A DNA stretch of 64,000 bases, taken from Arthrobacter sp. EPSL27. GTDB taxonomy: Bacteria > Actinomycetota > Actinomycetes > Actinomycetales > Micrococcaceae. The position numbers were made by a program, and so were the translations under genes. The DNA lies in contig NZ_LNUT01000004.1 in NCBI RefSeq assembly GCF_001512305.1, forward strand, positions 127,784 through 191,783. The letters run 5' to 3'. The notes under the pieces are model-generated. The model saw only the letters and a list, made by a program, of their open reading frames with translations, was not told where the DNA came from and did not search any database. Position 1 is the stretch's first letter; each line of letters begins with the position of its first letter. Shown in pieces: positions 8,135-16,287 of this stretch.

Positions 8135-9052
8135 GTGAGTGCCTTTACCGATCGCTGGGGCAAATGGGTTGTCCCCTATGCGGCCTTGTGGATCACCATG
8201 CTCGTTGGCGGGACCATCGTGGTCATCCTGGCCCTCCTCGGTGCTGAAGTCTACGACAGCGTCGTTGACGAAGCCGGGCTGGCGAACCTGGACAAACCGG
8301 CCCTTGCCCTCGCCGAGGACCTGCGGACCCCGACGCTCAACGCCGCCGTGACCGGCTTCACGAACATCGGCGGAAGCATTGGAATGCCCATCCTGGCGAG
8401 CATCCTCACCGCCTGGCTCACCTGGGTGAACCGCACGTGGCGGCCCATCATCCTGGTGGGCGGCGCAGCGACCGTGTCCATTCTCGCCACGACCTTCAGC
8501 AAGAACCTCGTGGGCCGCACGCGGCCGGACTTCATCAACGCTGTCCCGCCGTACGAGACCTCCCCGTCCTTCCCCAGCGGCCACGCCCTCAACTCCACCG
8601 TGGTGATCGGCGTCCTGGTCTACCTGACCTGCCTGCAGCTCAAAAAGACCTTGGCGCGCATCGCCGTCATCGCCGGGGGCCTCGTCTTCGTGCTGGCCAT
8701 GGGCCTGAGCCGGGTGTTCCTCGGGCACCACTGGATGACCGATGTGATCGCCGCCTGGCTGCTGGGCCTTGCGTGGCTGGGCATCGTGATCCTGGCCCAC
8801 CGGCTCTTCCACGTGCTCCGGCACCGGGAACATGCAGGCCCCGCCCCCACGTTCGACCACCCGGCGCACCTGCGTGACGGCCGCGCCGACCACAAGGATG
8901 CCGGGCCCGAAGCCCGCGCCGCTGGGGGCAGCGCCGCCAGCGACGCAGGGGGAGACGGCACCGCCCGCGGCGCCACCACGCCGGACGCCGGCACCACTGC
9001 GCGCGACGTCGGCGCCCGGGGTTCCAGGGGCGGGCCGCCGCCCGCCGGGTGA
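8135..9052 (+). CDS. PAP2-family membrane phosphatase
   Basis: A 305-residue integral membrane phosphatase. The three phosphatase motifs are present: KNLVGRTRP, PSFPSGH and SRVFLGHHWMTDV. Around six hydrophobic segments are visible, with the active site expected on the outer face. Members of this family dephosphorylate undecaprenyl pyrophosphate or phosphatidate; the exact lipid cannot be told here. The C-terminal 65 residues are a hydrophilic Gly/Ala/Asp-rich tail not needed for the fold. The start is GTG at 8135 with GGGAGA upstream. upp follows after 12 bases. Confidence 0.85.
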   Translation: MSAFTDRWGKWVVPYAALWITMLVGGTIVVILALLGAEVYDSVVDEAGLANLDKPALALAEDLRTPTLNAAVTGFTNIGGSIGMPILASILTAWLTWVNRTWRPIILVGGAATVSILATTFSKNLVGRTRPDFINAVPPYETSPSFPSGHALNSTVVIGVLVYLTCLQLKKTLARIAVIAGGLVFVLAMGLSRVFLGHHWMTDVIAAWLLGLAWLGIVILAHRLFHVLRHREHAGPAPTFDHPAHLRDGRADHKDAGPEARAAGGSAASDAGGDGTARGATTPDAGTTARDVGARGSRGGPPPAG

Positions 9053-9058
9053 TAGTTT
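9053..9058 (+). promoter_or_regulatory. -10 box of leaderless upp
   Basis: TAGTTT is followed by six bases (tgaccc) and the upp ATG at 9065, with no ribosome binding site. It overlaps the stop codon of the preceding gene, so upp probably has its own promoter. Confidence 0.5.
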
Positions 9059-9064
9059 TGACCC

Positions 9065-9700
9065 ATGCGCACTTTCGTTGTGGACCACCCGCTGGTCGCC
9101 CATAAGCTCACCGTTCTGCGGGACAAGAACACCCCGTCCCCGGTCTTCCGCCAGCTCACCGAGGAACTCGTAACGCTCCTGGCGTACGAGGCCACCCGCG
9201 AAGTCCGCACCGAACCCGTCACCATCGAAACCCCGGTCAGCACCACCGTGGGCACCGCGTTCACCAAGCCCACCCCGCTGGTGGTCCCTATCCTGCGCGC
9301 AGGCCTCGGCATGCTGGAAGGCATGACCAAGCTGGTTCCCACCGCCGAGGTCGGCTTCCTGGGCATGGCCCGCGACGAAGAGACCCTGGACATCATCACC
9401 TACGCCGAGCGCCTCCCCGAGGACCTCACCGACCGGCAGATCTTCGTCCTGGACCCCATGCTTGCCACCGGCGGCACCCTGCGTGAAGCCATCAAGTTCC
9501 TCTTCAAGCGCGGCGCCTCCGACGTCACCTGCATCTGCCTCCTGGCCGCCCCCGAGGGCCTGGCCAAGCTCGAGGAAGAGCTGGCCGACGCCAACGTGAC
9601 GATCGTCCTGGCCTCCATTGACGAGAAACTGAACGAAAAGTCCTACATCGTTCCGGGCCTGGGCGACGCCGGCGACCGCCTCTACGGAGTGGCCGGCTAA
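9065..9700 (+). CDS. upp: Uracil phosphoribosyltransferase
   Basis: A 211-residue enzyme that joins uracil and PRPP to give UMP in pyrimidine salvage. The PRPP loop [12 protein letters not shown] is canonical, as are the N-terminal [22 protein letters not shown], the PILRAGLGM segment and the uracil-binding C-terminus [16 protein letters not shown]. Length equals the family norm. It is likely expressed from a leaderless promoter embedded at the end of the PAP2 gene. Confidence 0.97.
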   Translation: MRTFVVDHPLVAHKLTVLRDKNTPSPVFRQLTEELVTLLAYEATREVRTEPVTIETPVSTTVGTAFTKPTPLVVPILRAGLGMLEGMTKLVPTAEVGFLGMARDEETLDIITYAERLPEDLTDRQIFVLDPMLATGGTLREAIKFLFKRGASDVTCICLLAAPEGLAKLEEELADANVTIVLASIDEKLNEKSYIVPGLGDAGDRLYGVAG

Positions 9701-9782
9701 CCAGCTGCCCGACCGCGGAGTCCGCCCCGGCCGCTGTATCCGCGGGTTAGTCGCTGCCCTACCGGAAACCCCTGCACGGGAC

Positions 9783-9788
9783 TAGCCT
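9783..9788 (+). promoter_or_regulatory. -10 box of leaderless VOC gene
   Basis: TAGCCT with seven bases (gtgcccc) to the ATG at 9796. No Shine-Dalgarno sequence is present. Confidence 0.45.
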
Positions 9789-9795
9789 GTGCCCC

Positions 9796-10173
9796 ATGGA
9801 CTGGAAACTTGAACTCGTCTTTGTCCCGGTGTCCGACGTCGACCGCGCCAAGGACTTCTACGTCAACAAGGTCGGGTTCAACCCCGACTACGACGAGCGG
9901 CCCGCGGACGGCATCCGCTTCGTCCAGCTGACCCCGCCGGGCTCCGGCTGCTCCATTGCGATCGGCGAGGGCCTCAACGACGCCCCGCCCGGCACTGCGC
10001 CCGGCCTGCAGCTGGTGGTCAGCGACATCCAGGCCGCGCACCGCCAGCTCAAGGACAACGGGGTGGACGTCAGCGACATCGACGTCCAGGACTGGGGCCA
10101 CTTCGTCTACTTCGCCGATCCCGACGGCAACAAATGGGGTGTGCAGTACATCCCCAACCGCCCCAACGGCTAA
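9796..10173 (+). CDS. VOC-superfamily (glyoxalase-fold) protein
   Basis: A 125-residue single-module glyoxalase/bleomycin-resistance fold protein. Seen are the first beta-alpha unit LVFVPVSDVDRAKDFYVNKVGF and the closing HFVYFADPDGNKWGVQYIP, in which WGHFVYF and DPDGN are standard. The acidic metal ligand near the end is not in the usual place (Gln of WGVQ), so enzyme activity is uncertain. Its start looks leaderless. A long hairpin separates it from the convergent transglycosylase gene. Confidence 0.8.
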   Translation: MDWKLELVFVPVSDVDRAKDFYVNKVGFNPDYDERPADGIRFVQLTPPGSGCSIAIGEGLNDAPPGTAPGLQLVVSDIQAAHRQLKDNGVDVSDIDVQDWGHFVYFADPDGNKWGVQYIPNRPNG

Positions 10174-10222
10174 GCGGCCCGGGGAACAGGCCCCGGGAAC
10201 AGACCCAAGGATCCGCAGAGAC

Positions 10223-10261
10223 GCGCAGGGCCCCGGATCCAGCGGATCCGGGGCCCTGCGC
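10223..10261. terminator. 18-bp GC hairpin between convergent genes
   Basis: A perfect 18-bp stem (10223-10240 with 10244-10261) with loop agc. There is no T-run on either side, so it may act as a barrier or a Rho-assisted terminator for both converging genes. Confidence 0.6.
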
Positions 10262-10275
10262 TGCCGCAACGGTGT

Positions 10276-11034
10276 TTAGTACCAGTTGTTGGCGTAGTGG
10301 AAGTTCAGTGCGCCGCACGGGGAACCGTAGCGGTCCTTGACGTACTCCAGGCCCCAGTTGATCTGGGTCCGGTAGTTGGTCCGGTAGTCGGCACCGGCGC
10401 TGGCCATCTTCTCGGCCGGCAGGGACTGCACCACGCCGTAGGCGCCGCTGGTGGGATTCGTCGCGGTGGTCTCCCAGTCCGATTCCTTCGTCCAGAGCTT
10501 CATCAGGCACTGCATCTGGCTCGGAGCCCAGCCGTAAGCGCCCAGCTGGCTGGCCGCGTAGGCCTGCGCGCCGGCGGGATCGTTGACGGCAACCGGTTCA
10601 GGAGCCGGTGCCGGCGCCGCTGCGGGCGCGGGAGCGGCGGGTGCGGGGGCTGCCGGCGCGGCGGGAGCCTCGGCGGGCTTCACCTCGGCGGCCGGGGCTG
10701 CCGGGAGGGCGGGGACCTGGTTGTCGACCCGGACGCGCTCAAAGTCCAGCTGCGTCAGGGGATCCGCCGTCGTGACGGCAGAACTGCCGGCGGCAGTGTT
10801 GCGGGCGGCCGTCTCGGACGCCTGTCCGGCCGCGCCGACCCCCACCAGCACTGCGCAGGCGGCGGCAACCACGGCGGCCCGGCGGCCCGTAGCCCCGAAG
10901 TTCCTGACCCACCTCGAGTTTGAACGCGTCCGGGTTGACGCGGGTGCAGAAGGTTCGGCGCGGTGCCGTGAACGCTCGGTATGGGTTTTGCGTGCAGCCC
11001 CGTCAGGGCGCGAATGTGCCTTGAAGTCAGTCAT
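10276..11034 (-). CDS. Secreted transglycosylase (SLT/Rpf-like) under c-di-AMP riboswitch control
   Basis: A 252-residue cell-wall protein. A basic cytoplasmic stretch precedes a transmembrane or signal segment at about residues 52-76 (RRAAVVAAACAVLVGVG). An Ala/Pro linker follows, then a C-terminal domain with LMKLWTKESDWETTATNPTSGAYGVVQSLP; the Glu in KESDW is the expected catalytic acid of lytic transglycosylases and the GAYGVVQ motif is typical. It ends FHYANNWY like actinobacterial transglycosylase-like proteins. It should act on peptidoglycan in growth or resuscitation. The long riboswitch leader means expression probably responds to cyclic di-AMP. Confidence 0.85.
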   Translation of the reverse strand: MTDFKAHSRPDGAARKTHTERSRHRAEPSAPASTRTRSNSRWVRNFGATGRRAAVVAAACAVLVGVGAAGQASETAARNTAAGSSAVTTADPLTQLDFERVRVDNQVPALPAAPAAEVKPAEAPAAPAAPAPAAPAPAAAPAPAPEPVAVNDPAGAQAYAASQLGAYGWAPSQMQCLMKLWTKESDWETTATNPTSGAYGVVQSLPAEKMASAGADYRTNYRTQINWGLEYVKDRYGSPCGALNFHYANNWY

Positions 11035-11043
11035 GATCGCCTC

Positions 11044-11220
11044 TCAACGCCTGCGGAGTTAGCTGTCGGGTTCGGATGAGGTCATCCGGCCGCACGGAAT
11101 CTCACGTGTCGGCTTCACCCCAAGGGTGCAAGATGCAGAAATGCCCGGGAACTCTGGGTCCCCCGCCTCTGCCTGGTCCAGCGGAATCCGGGAGGCGGCA
11201 GAGTTTGGCGTACATCCGGA
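11044..11220 (-). promoter_or_regulatory. ydaO/yuaA (cyclic di-AMP) riboswitch
   Basis: The minus-strand leader of the transglycosylase gene holds the conserved ydaO blocks in order: CGCCAAACTCTGCCG, a GGCGGGGGACCCA block, CTTGGGGTGAAGCC, and GAACCCGACAGCTAAC followed by TCCGCAGGCG. This class binds c-di-AMP and in actinobacteria usually turns off rpf and other cell-wall hydrolase genes. The outer limits are approximate. It ends about ten bases before the start codon. Confidence 0.88.
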
Positions 11221-11337
11221 TATGCGGCCCTAGCGATGGCCGCACTCTAAAAACGGTACAGGACCCCGCCGCTCAAGTCACATTTTGGTAACGGGGATCA
11301 CGACGGCGGCGTTTCGCCTTGCGCCGCCGGGCGCGGA

Positions 11338-12990
11338 TCAGGTCGCCGGCTTGGCGACGGGCAGCCGCACCGTGAATTGGGTCCGGCCGGGAACGGACGT
11401 CACGCTGACGGTGCCGCCGTGCGCCTCCACAATGGACTGCACGATGGAGAGCCCCAGCCCACTGGTTCCTTCCGCCGACGCAACAGGGACCGGCGCAGCA
11501 GGGGCCGACGGGACAGGGGCCGTCGCGACAGGAGCCGTCGCCGGCGCTGCCGGGGCTGCGGCGGGTGATCCCGGCGATGCAGCGGCGGCGGGCAGCCGCG
11601 GCGGGCGCAGCGGCAGGTGCGCCACAGGCTGCCGGTTTGGTGCCGGAGTCGTGACCGCCACGGGATTCTTCCGGGAAGCGTCCGCCCGGGTGAAGCGGGC
11701 AAACACCCGCCCCACAAACTCGGGGGCGATCCCGGGACCGCTGTCCGTCACGGTCACCACGGCGCTGCCGTCCGGGGCGCGCTGCACACCCGTCACCACC
11801 GTGGTTCCCGGGCCGGTGTGCTTGCGGGCGTTGGAGAGCAGGTTGGCCAGCACCTGGTGGAGCTGCGTCGCGTCGCCGCGGACCACCACCGGCTCGTCGG
11901 GGAGCTCAAGGTGCCAGATGCGGTCCGGCGCCATCACCTTCTCGTCAGTGACTGTCTCAACCGCCAGCTGGGTGAGGTCCACGTCGCTGAGTTTGAGCGG
12001 CTGCCCCTCATCCAGCCGGGCGAGCAGGAGCAGGTCCTCCACCAGGGTGGTCATCCGTTCGGATTGGCTCTGCACGCGGGCCAGCGACTTCTGGCCGTCG
12101 GGGGTGAAGTGCTCGGTCATCCGCATCAGCTCGGTGTAGCCGCGGATGGCGGTCAGGGGCGTGCGCAGCTCATGCGAGGCGTCCGCCACGAACTGGCGGA
12201 CCTTCATCTCGCTCTCCTGCCGCGCCTGGAGGGCATTGGAGACGTTGTCCAGCATCAGGTTCAGGGCATGGCCCACGCTGCCCACCTCCGTGCCCGGATG
12301 CGCAGCCGACTCCGGCACCCGGACGGCAAGAGCCACCTCGCCGGCGTCCAGCGGCAGGCGCGAGACCTGCGTTGCCACCTCGGAAAGCTGATCCAGCGGC
12401 TTCATGGTCCGGCGGATCAGTGCCGTCCCGGCCAGGCCGATCACCAGCAGGCCCCCGGCGGAGACGATCACCATGGTCCACACCAGGGAGGCCAGCGTGT
12501 TCTTCTTGTCCTCGAGGGGGAGCCCGGTGATGAGCACGTCGCCGTCGGGCGCTTCCGCCGCCACCAGCCGGAAGGCGCCGGCGGACAACGTCCGGTTGAC
12601 CGGTTCGCTCCGCGGGCTGAGGTCCAGGAGCGCTTCGTCATCCTCGTCGGTGAGGGGTTCGCGGGTGCCGTCCTCAGCCAGGAATCCGGCGCTGCGGACA
12701 GAATCATCGTCGATCCTCGCGTTAAGCGTGCCGATGCGTGCCTCGGCCGGGTCGGCGCGGCCGCCCGAACGGCCAAAGTCGCGCGCCCGGGCCGCCGCCT
12801 GCACCAGCTGGTCGTCGAGCTGCCGGGTCAGGAAGTAGTCCATGGAGGCGTAGCTGACAATCCCGACTGCACCACAGATCGCCACGAGCAGGGCCATGGC
12901 CACGAGGACCAGCCGGGTGCGCAGGTGCCACGTGGACGGATTGCGCCAGTTGGGCCCGGGTGGCCGGACGGCGCCGGGGTGCGGGGGCAC
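11338..12990 (-). CDS. Sensor histidine kinase with Pro/Ala insertion in the ATP lid
   Basis: A 550-residue class I kinase. Transmembrane segments at about 26-48 and 172-193 bracket a sensor domain that should lie outside the cell; a HAMP region follows (IRRTMKPLDQLSEV). The phospho-acceptor is His273 (DASHELRTPL), the N box is NLLSNARKHT and the G1 box DSGPGIAP. Between FTRADASR (ends near 440) and the G2 box GTSGLGLSIV (508) lies about 67 residues of Pro/Ala/Val-rich sequence, where normal kinases have a 10-20 residue ATP lid. The GTG start is three bases after the response-regulator stop, so they form one operon. The signal is unknown; architecture is TrcS/TcrY-like. Confidence 0.88.
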   Translation of the reverse strand: MPPHPGAVRPPGPNWRNPSTWHLRTRLVLVAMALLVAICGAVGIVSYASMDYFLTRQLDDQLVQAAARARDFGRSGGRADPAEARIGTLNARIDDDSVRSAGFLAEDGTREPLTDEDDEALLDLSPRSEPVNRTLSAGAFRLVAAEAPDGDVLITGLPLEDKKNTLASLVWTMVIVSAGGLLVIGLAGTALIRRTMKPLDQLSEVATQVSRLPLDAGEVALAVRVPESAAHPGTEVGSVGHALNLMLDNVSNALQARQESEMKVRQFVADASHELRTPLTAIRGYTELMRMTEHFTPDGQKSLARVQSQSERMTTLVEDLLLLARLDEGQPLKLSDVDLTQLAVETVTDEKVMAPDRIWHLELPDEPVVVRGDATQLHQVLANLLSNARKHTGPGTTVVTGVQRAPDGSAVVTVTDSGPGIAPEFVGRVFARFTRADASRKNPVAVTTPAPNRQPVAHLPLRPPRLPAAAASPGSPAAAPAAPATAPVATAPVPSAPAAPVPVASAEGTSGLGLSIVQSIVEAHGGTVSVTSVPGRTQFTVRLPVAKPAT

Positions 12991-12993
12991 GGA

Positions 12994-13734
12994 TCAGTCC
13001 GCCGGTTTCAGGACATAGCCGGCGCCCCGCACGGTGTGTATCATGGGCGGGTGGACGGCATCGACCTTTTTGCGGAGGTAGGAGATGTACAGCTCGACGA
13101 TGTTGGCCTGGCCGCCGAAGTCGTAGTCCCAGACCCGGTCCAGGATCTGGGCCTTGCTGACCACCCGTTTCGGGTTCTCCATCAGGTAGCGCAGCAGTTC
13201 GAACTGGGTGGCCGTGAGGTGCAGTTCTTCGCCCGCGCGCCGCACTTCGCGTGTATCGATGTTCAGGACGAGGTCACCCACCACCAGCTCGGCGGTGTCC
13301 ATCGCGGCCACGCCGGAGCGCTGGACCAGCCGGTGCAGCCGCAGCAGCACCTCCTCCATGCTGAACGGTTTGGTCACGTAGTCGTCCCCGCCCGCGGCCA
13401 GTCCGGTGATGCGGTCCTGGACGGCGTCCTTCGCCGTCAGGAACAGCGCGGGCACCTCCGGCGCGAAGGCGCGAATCCTGCCCAGCAGCTCGACGCCGTC
13501 GAACCCGGGAAGCATCACGTCGAGCACTAGCACGTCGGGGCGGAATTCCTTGGCAAGCTTCACCGCTTCGGGGCCGTCGGCGGCGACGGCAACGGACCAC
13601 CCGGCCATCCGCAGGCCCATGCTCATCAGTTCGGAGAGGCTTGGTTCGTCGTCCACAACCAGGGCGCGGATGGGCGAACCGTCCGGATGCGTGAGCTGGG
13701 GGAGGTTGTTGGTCATGGAGTGCGGGGTGGCCAT
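12994..13734 (-). CDS. OmpR-family response regulator
   Basis: A 246-residue response regulator with a receiver domain at about residues 20-135: acidic pair Asp28/Asp29, phospho-acceptor Asp72 (LVLDVMLPG), Thr of FLTAKD and Lys of YVTKPF. A C-terminal winged helix follows (LTATQFELLRYLMENPKRVVSKAQIL, ELYISYLRKKVD, IHTVRGAGYVLKPAD). It closely resembles mycobacterial TrcR. ATG at 13734 has GGAGAG upstream; a second Met six codons later is possible. It is transcribed first, with the kinase gene three bases behind. Confidence 0.92.
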   Translation of the reverse strand: MATPHSMTNNLPQLTHPDGSPIRALVVDDEPSLSELMSMGLRMAGWSVAVAADGPEAVKLAKEFRPDVLVLDVMLPGFDGVELLGRIRAFAPEVPALFLTAKDAVQDRITGLAAGGDDYVTKPFSMEEVLLRLHRLVQRSGVAAMDTAELVVGDLVLNIDTREVRRAGEELHLTATQFELLRYLMENPKRVVSKAQILDRVWDYDFGGQANIVELYISYLRKKVDAVHPPMIHTVRGAGYVLKPAD

Positions 13735-14358
13735 GGGACTACTCTCCGATCTGCCGTTGAGGTGCTGCTTTGGGGATCCTGTGCGGCACCTGTGAATCCC
13801 AGCCTAGCGAGCTGGGCGCCCCGGAACCTCGGGGCGCGGGGCGGAATTTCGCGGCGCAGGAAGTGACCACGATGTGGGACGGAGCGGGCCCAGAGGTAAA
13901 CATGCGAAGGGTTTGGCGGTTTGGGCAGTTTCTGAATGACGGCCCGAAATATGCGCACTTTGGCGAATGATGTTCGGCTTTGGCCGCTTTGGCGCCCCCG
14001 CAAAGCAGAACAGTTGTTATTTTATCCGTGGCGCAGAATTGTGATCTATGCGACACTTGGCGCTTTCGTCTCGCATAGTGGACTTTTCGGTCCATTGTTA
14101 CTTGCAAGTTTTCATTGTTACGTTGCACACTTCAATTGTGAACAAGAACTCAACAGCTCCTGCAGCCGCAGTTTTTTGGATCAGCGCACCCGCTGGTACT
14201 GAAAAGCGCTGTTGTCGAATGCACGCCTAACTTTTACACCCCAGGAGTTTCTAGGCATTCGCCCCCAGCCCAGCGTCGGGCGCCCCTCCCCAGTTTTCAT
14301 TGCGGGGAAAAAGCATTCGAGCCGCGATGACGGCCATTCACATTGAGGTAAGCAATCC
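13735..14358. other. 624-bp AT-richer intergenic leader with direct repeats
   Basis: No gene is seen here. The part from about 13900 to 14180 is clearly richer in A+T than the rest of the window and leads to the winged-helix gene at 14359. It includes the promoter of the response regulator, direct repeats at 14093-14121 and several T-rich tracts. Short open frames lack ribosome sites and family resemblance. Confidence 0.6.
14093..14132 (+). promoter_or_regulatory. Direct-repeat operator candidate upstream of winged-helix gene
   Basis: CATTGTTAC occurs at 14093-14101 and again at 14113-14121, exactly 20 bp apart, each followed by TTGCA within two bases. A looser third unit, CAATTGTGA, follows near 14133. 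Twenty-bp phasing places the units on one DNA face, as OmpR-type winged-helix proteins often bind. Confidence 0.4.
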
Positions 14359-15222
14359 ATGACAGTTGCATCCGGATACGTCCACATCTCCGTCCGTAAT
14401 GCCAGCAAGGCCGGCCAGGCCTCCGGCATCCGCCAGGGCTTCAGCGGCCGGGGCTCCTTTGCCCCCGCCGGATCCGGCGCCGGTTTCCCCGCTCCCGGCT
14501 ACGCGCCGCAGGGCTACAACCCCAACTCCTACGGACAGCTCCGCGCCGTCCCGCCGGCCCCGGTCACGGCACCTACCCCCGTGATTGCCCCCGGCGAAGG
14601 CAGCCCCGTGCGTCCCGTCGCCAGCGACAACGTGGCCCGCGGTTTTGTGCTCTACATGGGGATCGATGAGGAAACCGCGGCCGCTGCCGGCACCTCCATT
14701 GCCAAGCTTGCCCAGGAAATCCGGGCGTACGCCCAGTCCCTCGTGTCCGGTGCCGAGAGCTACGCCGCCGTCGCCGTTGCGCCGGCCAGCGCCCCGGGTT
14801 CCGCGCTCGACGTCGTCCGCTCCACCTTCGGTGACCCCACGGTGGGAGCCCGCCAGCGCTCCGAGTCCGCCCGCCTCCAGCAGCCGCAGGACCCGCGTCC
14901 TTCCGGCGTGCTGATCGACCTCGCCCGCCGCGAGGTGGCGCTCGACGGCGAATCCCTGAACCTGACGTTCAAGGAGTTCGAGCTCCTCAACTACCTCGTC
15001 GAGAACGGCACCCGCACCGTGGGCCGCGACGAGCTGCTGGAAGGACTCTGGCGGAACGCCGAAGAGGTACCCAACGAGCGCACCATCGACGTCCACATCC
15101 GCCGCCTGCGCTCCAAGCTGGGCCGGCTGGCCAACACCGTGCGCACGGTCCGCGGCCAGGGCTACCGCTTCTACGAGCACCCCGAAGTTGTGGTCTGGGC
15201 CGCTCCGGAATACTCCATCTAG
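14359..15222 (+). CDS. Orphan winged-helix regulator without a receiver domain
   Basis: A 287-residue protein. The first 80 residues are Gly/Pro-rich and probably flexible. A middle segment (FVLYMGIDEETAAAAGTSIAKLAQEIRAYAQSL) is helical and unlike a receiver. The C-terminal third is an OmpR-type DNA-binding domain: VALDGESLNLTFKEFELLNYLVENG, then RDELLEGLW, RTIDVHIRRLRSKLG and VRTVRGQGYRFYEHP. With no phosphorylatable Asp it must be controlled another way, through its middle domain, its level or partners. It has a long upstream leader with repeats and is closed by a good terminator, so it is monocistronic. Confidence 0.82.
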   Translation: MTVASGYVHISVRNASKAGQASGIRQGFSGRGSFAPAGSGAGFPAPGYAPQGYNPNSYGQLRAVPPAPVTAPTPVIAPGEGSPVRPVASDNVARGFVLYMGIDEETAAAAGTSIAKLAQEIRAYAQSLVSGAESYAAVAVAPASAPGSALDVVRSTFGDPTVGARQRSESARLQQPQDPRPSGVLIDLARREVALDGESLNLTFKEFELLNYLVENGTRTVGRDELLEGLWRNAEEVPNERTIDVHIRRLRSKLGRLANTVRTVRGQGYRFYEHPEVVVWAAPEYSI

Positions 15223-15240
15223 CCTTCACCCCCGCGCGAC

Positions 15241-15272
15241 AGCGCCCGTACCCCCACCGGGGTGCGGGCGCT
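15241..15272 (+). terminator. Intrinsic terminator after the winged-helix gene
   Basis: A 14-bp stem with one GU pair (15241-15254 with 15259-15272), loop cacc, followed by TTTGCGTT. Confidence 0.75.
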
Positions 15273-15380
15273 TTGCGTTGGCGGCTGCGGGCCGCCGCCG
15301 GACCCTTCTGAGTTGAGTCTGTTGCGTTGGGTGGGTCCGGCGTAGTCTCGGAGCGTTGGGCCGACTATTGGGAGGAAGAC

Positions 15381-15584
15381 ATGTCAGTTGCACGGATTAC
15401 TACCCTCAGCGCGAACTCCAAAACCTCGTTTGAGGCTGCCATCACGGAAGGCGTGGACCGGGCAAACAAAACCCTGCGCAACGTCACGGGTGCATGGGTA
15501 AAGGAACAGAAGGTCGAAATCAACGACGGCGCAATCGTGGCCTGGCACGTTGTGCTGGAAGTGACCTTCGTCCTTGAGGACTGA
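15381..15584 (+). CDS. Dodecin
   Basis: A 67-residue dodecin, the small flavin-binding protein that assembles as a hollow dodecamer and stores or buffers flavins. The protein shows the beta-alpha-beta-beta pattern: VARITTLSANSKTSFEAAITEGVDRANKTLRNVTGAWVKEQ, then two strands rich in Val. VKEQKVEI and AWHVVLEVTFVLED match the flavin-sandwich region. ATG at 15381 follows GGAGGAAGAC, a strong ribosome binding site. Length equals the family norm. Confidence 0.93.
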   Translation: MSVARITTLSANSKTSFEAAITEGVDRANKTLRNVTGAWVKEQKVEINDGAIVAWHVVLEVTFVLED

Positions 15585-15627
15585 GCGGCCGCCGATGGGA
15601 TGCGCGCCCGCGGGCCAACTGCCGCAC

Positions 15628-15633
15628 TAGGAT
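15628..15633 (+). promoter_or_regulatory. -10 box of leaderless sixA-like gene
   Basis: TAGGAT followed by six bases (tggtcc) and the ATG at 15640; no ribosome binding site. Confidence 0.5.
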
Positions 15634-15639
15634 TGGTCC

Positions 15640-16167
15640 ATGAGCGCGCATCACATCAAACGGCTGGTGATTATGCGCCACGCCAAGGCTGACTGGCCCG
15701 GCGGCGTGGCGGACCATGACCGGCCGCTCGAAGAGCGCGGCCACCGGGACGCCCCGCAGGCCGGCAAATGGCTGGTCAAGCACGGCGTAATCCCCGATTT
15801 CATCCTCTGCTCCAGCGCCCTGCGCACCCGGCAGACCTGCACATGGGTCTGCAGCGAGCTGGGCGACAAGGCTCCGACGCCGAAACTCGAGGACGGCCTC
15901 TACGCCGCCTCGGCGTCGCGGATGCTGGCAGTCATCAACCACGTCCCGGACACCGTGACCACCCTTTTGGTGATCTCGCACATGCCCGGCGTGCAGGACC
16001 TCGCCATGCACCTCGCGTCACGCGACTCCAACCACGACGCCTACATGGACGCCGCCACGCGGTACCCCACCAGCGCGCTGACGGTCCTGGAGACGGAGAA
16101 ATCCTGGGCGGAACTGGACGGCCAGGACGCGAAGCTCAAGCAGTTCAAGGTTCCACGGGCCAAGTAG
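15640..16167 (+). CDS. SixA-like histidine phosphatase
   Basis: A 175-residue branch-2-sized histidine phosphatase. The catalytic RHG-type motif is MRHAKADWP near residue 12; HDRPLEERGHRDA, CSSALRTRQT and SHMPGVQDL supply the remaining phosphate-binding Arg, Glu and His residues. SixA proteins remove phosphate from phosphohistidine in phosphotransfer proteins; the target here is unknown. The start is leaderless in style. Confidence 0.88.
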   Translation: MSAHHIKRLVIMRHAKADWPGGVADHDRPLEERGHRDAPQAGKWLVKHGVIPDFILCSSALRTRQTCTWVCSELGDKAPTPKLEDGLYAASASRMLAVINHVPDTVTTLLVISHMPGVQDLAMHLASRDSNHDAYMDAATRYPTSALTVLETEKSWAELDGQDAKLKQFKVPRAK

Positions 16168-16287
16168 CGCGCCGGGGCGGCGGCCCTTGCCCGAGCGCCG
16201 GATGCATAGTCATGCCGGCGATTCTGCGGTTTACTGATGCTGTTTACTCGTGGACTTATGGCGATCGGGAGAAAAGGCGGATTTACC

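Noticed and set aside
13770..14230. Short open frames in the 624-bp leader
   Set aside because: They lack ribosome sites, show no family resemblance and have AT-rich composition unlike coding DNA here.
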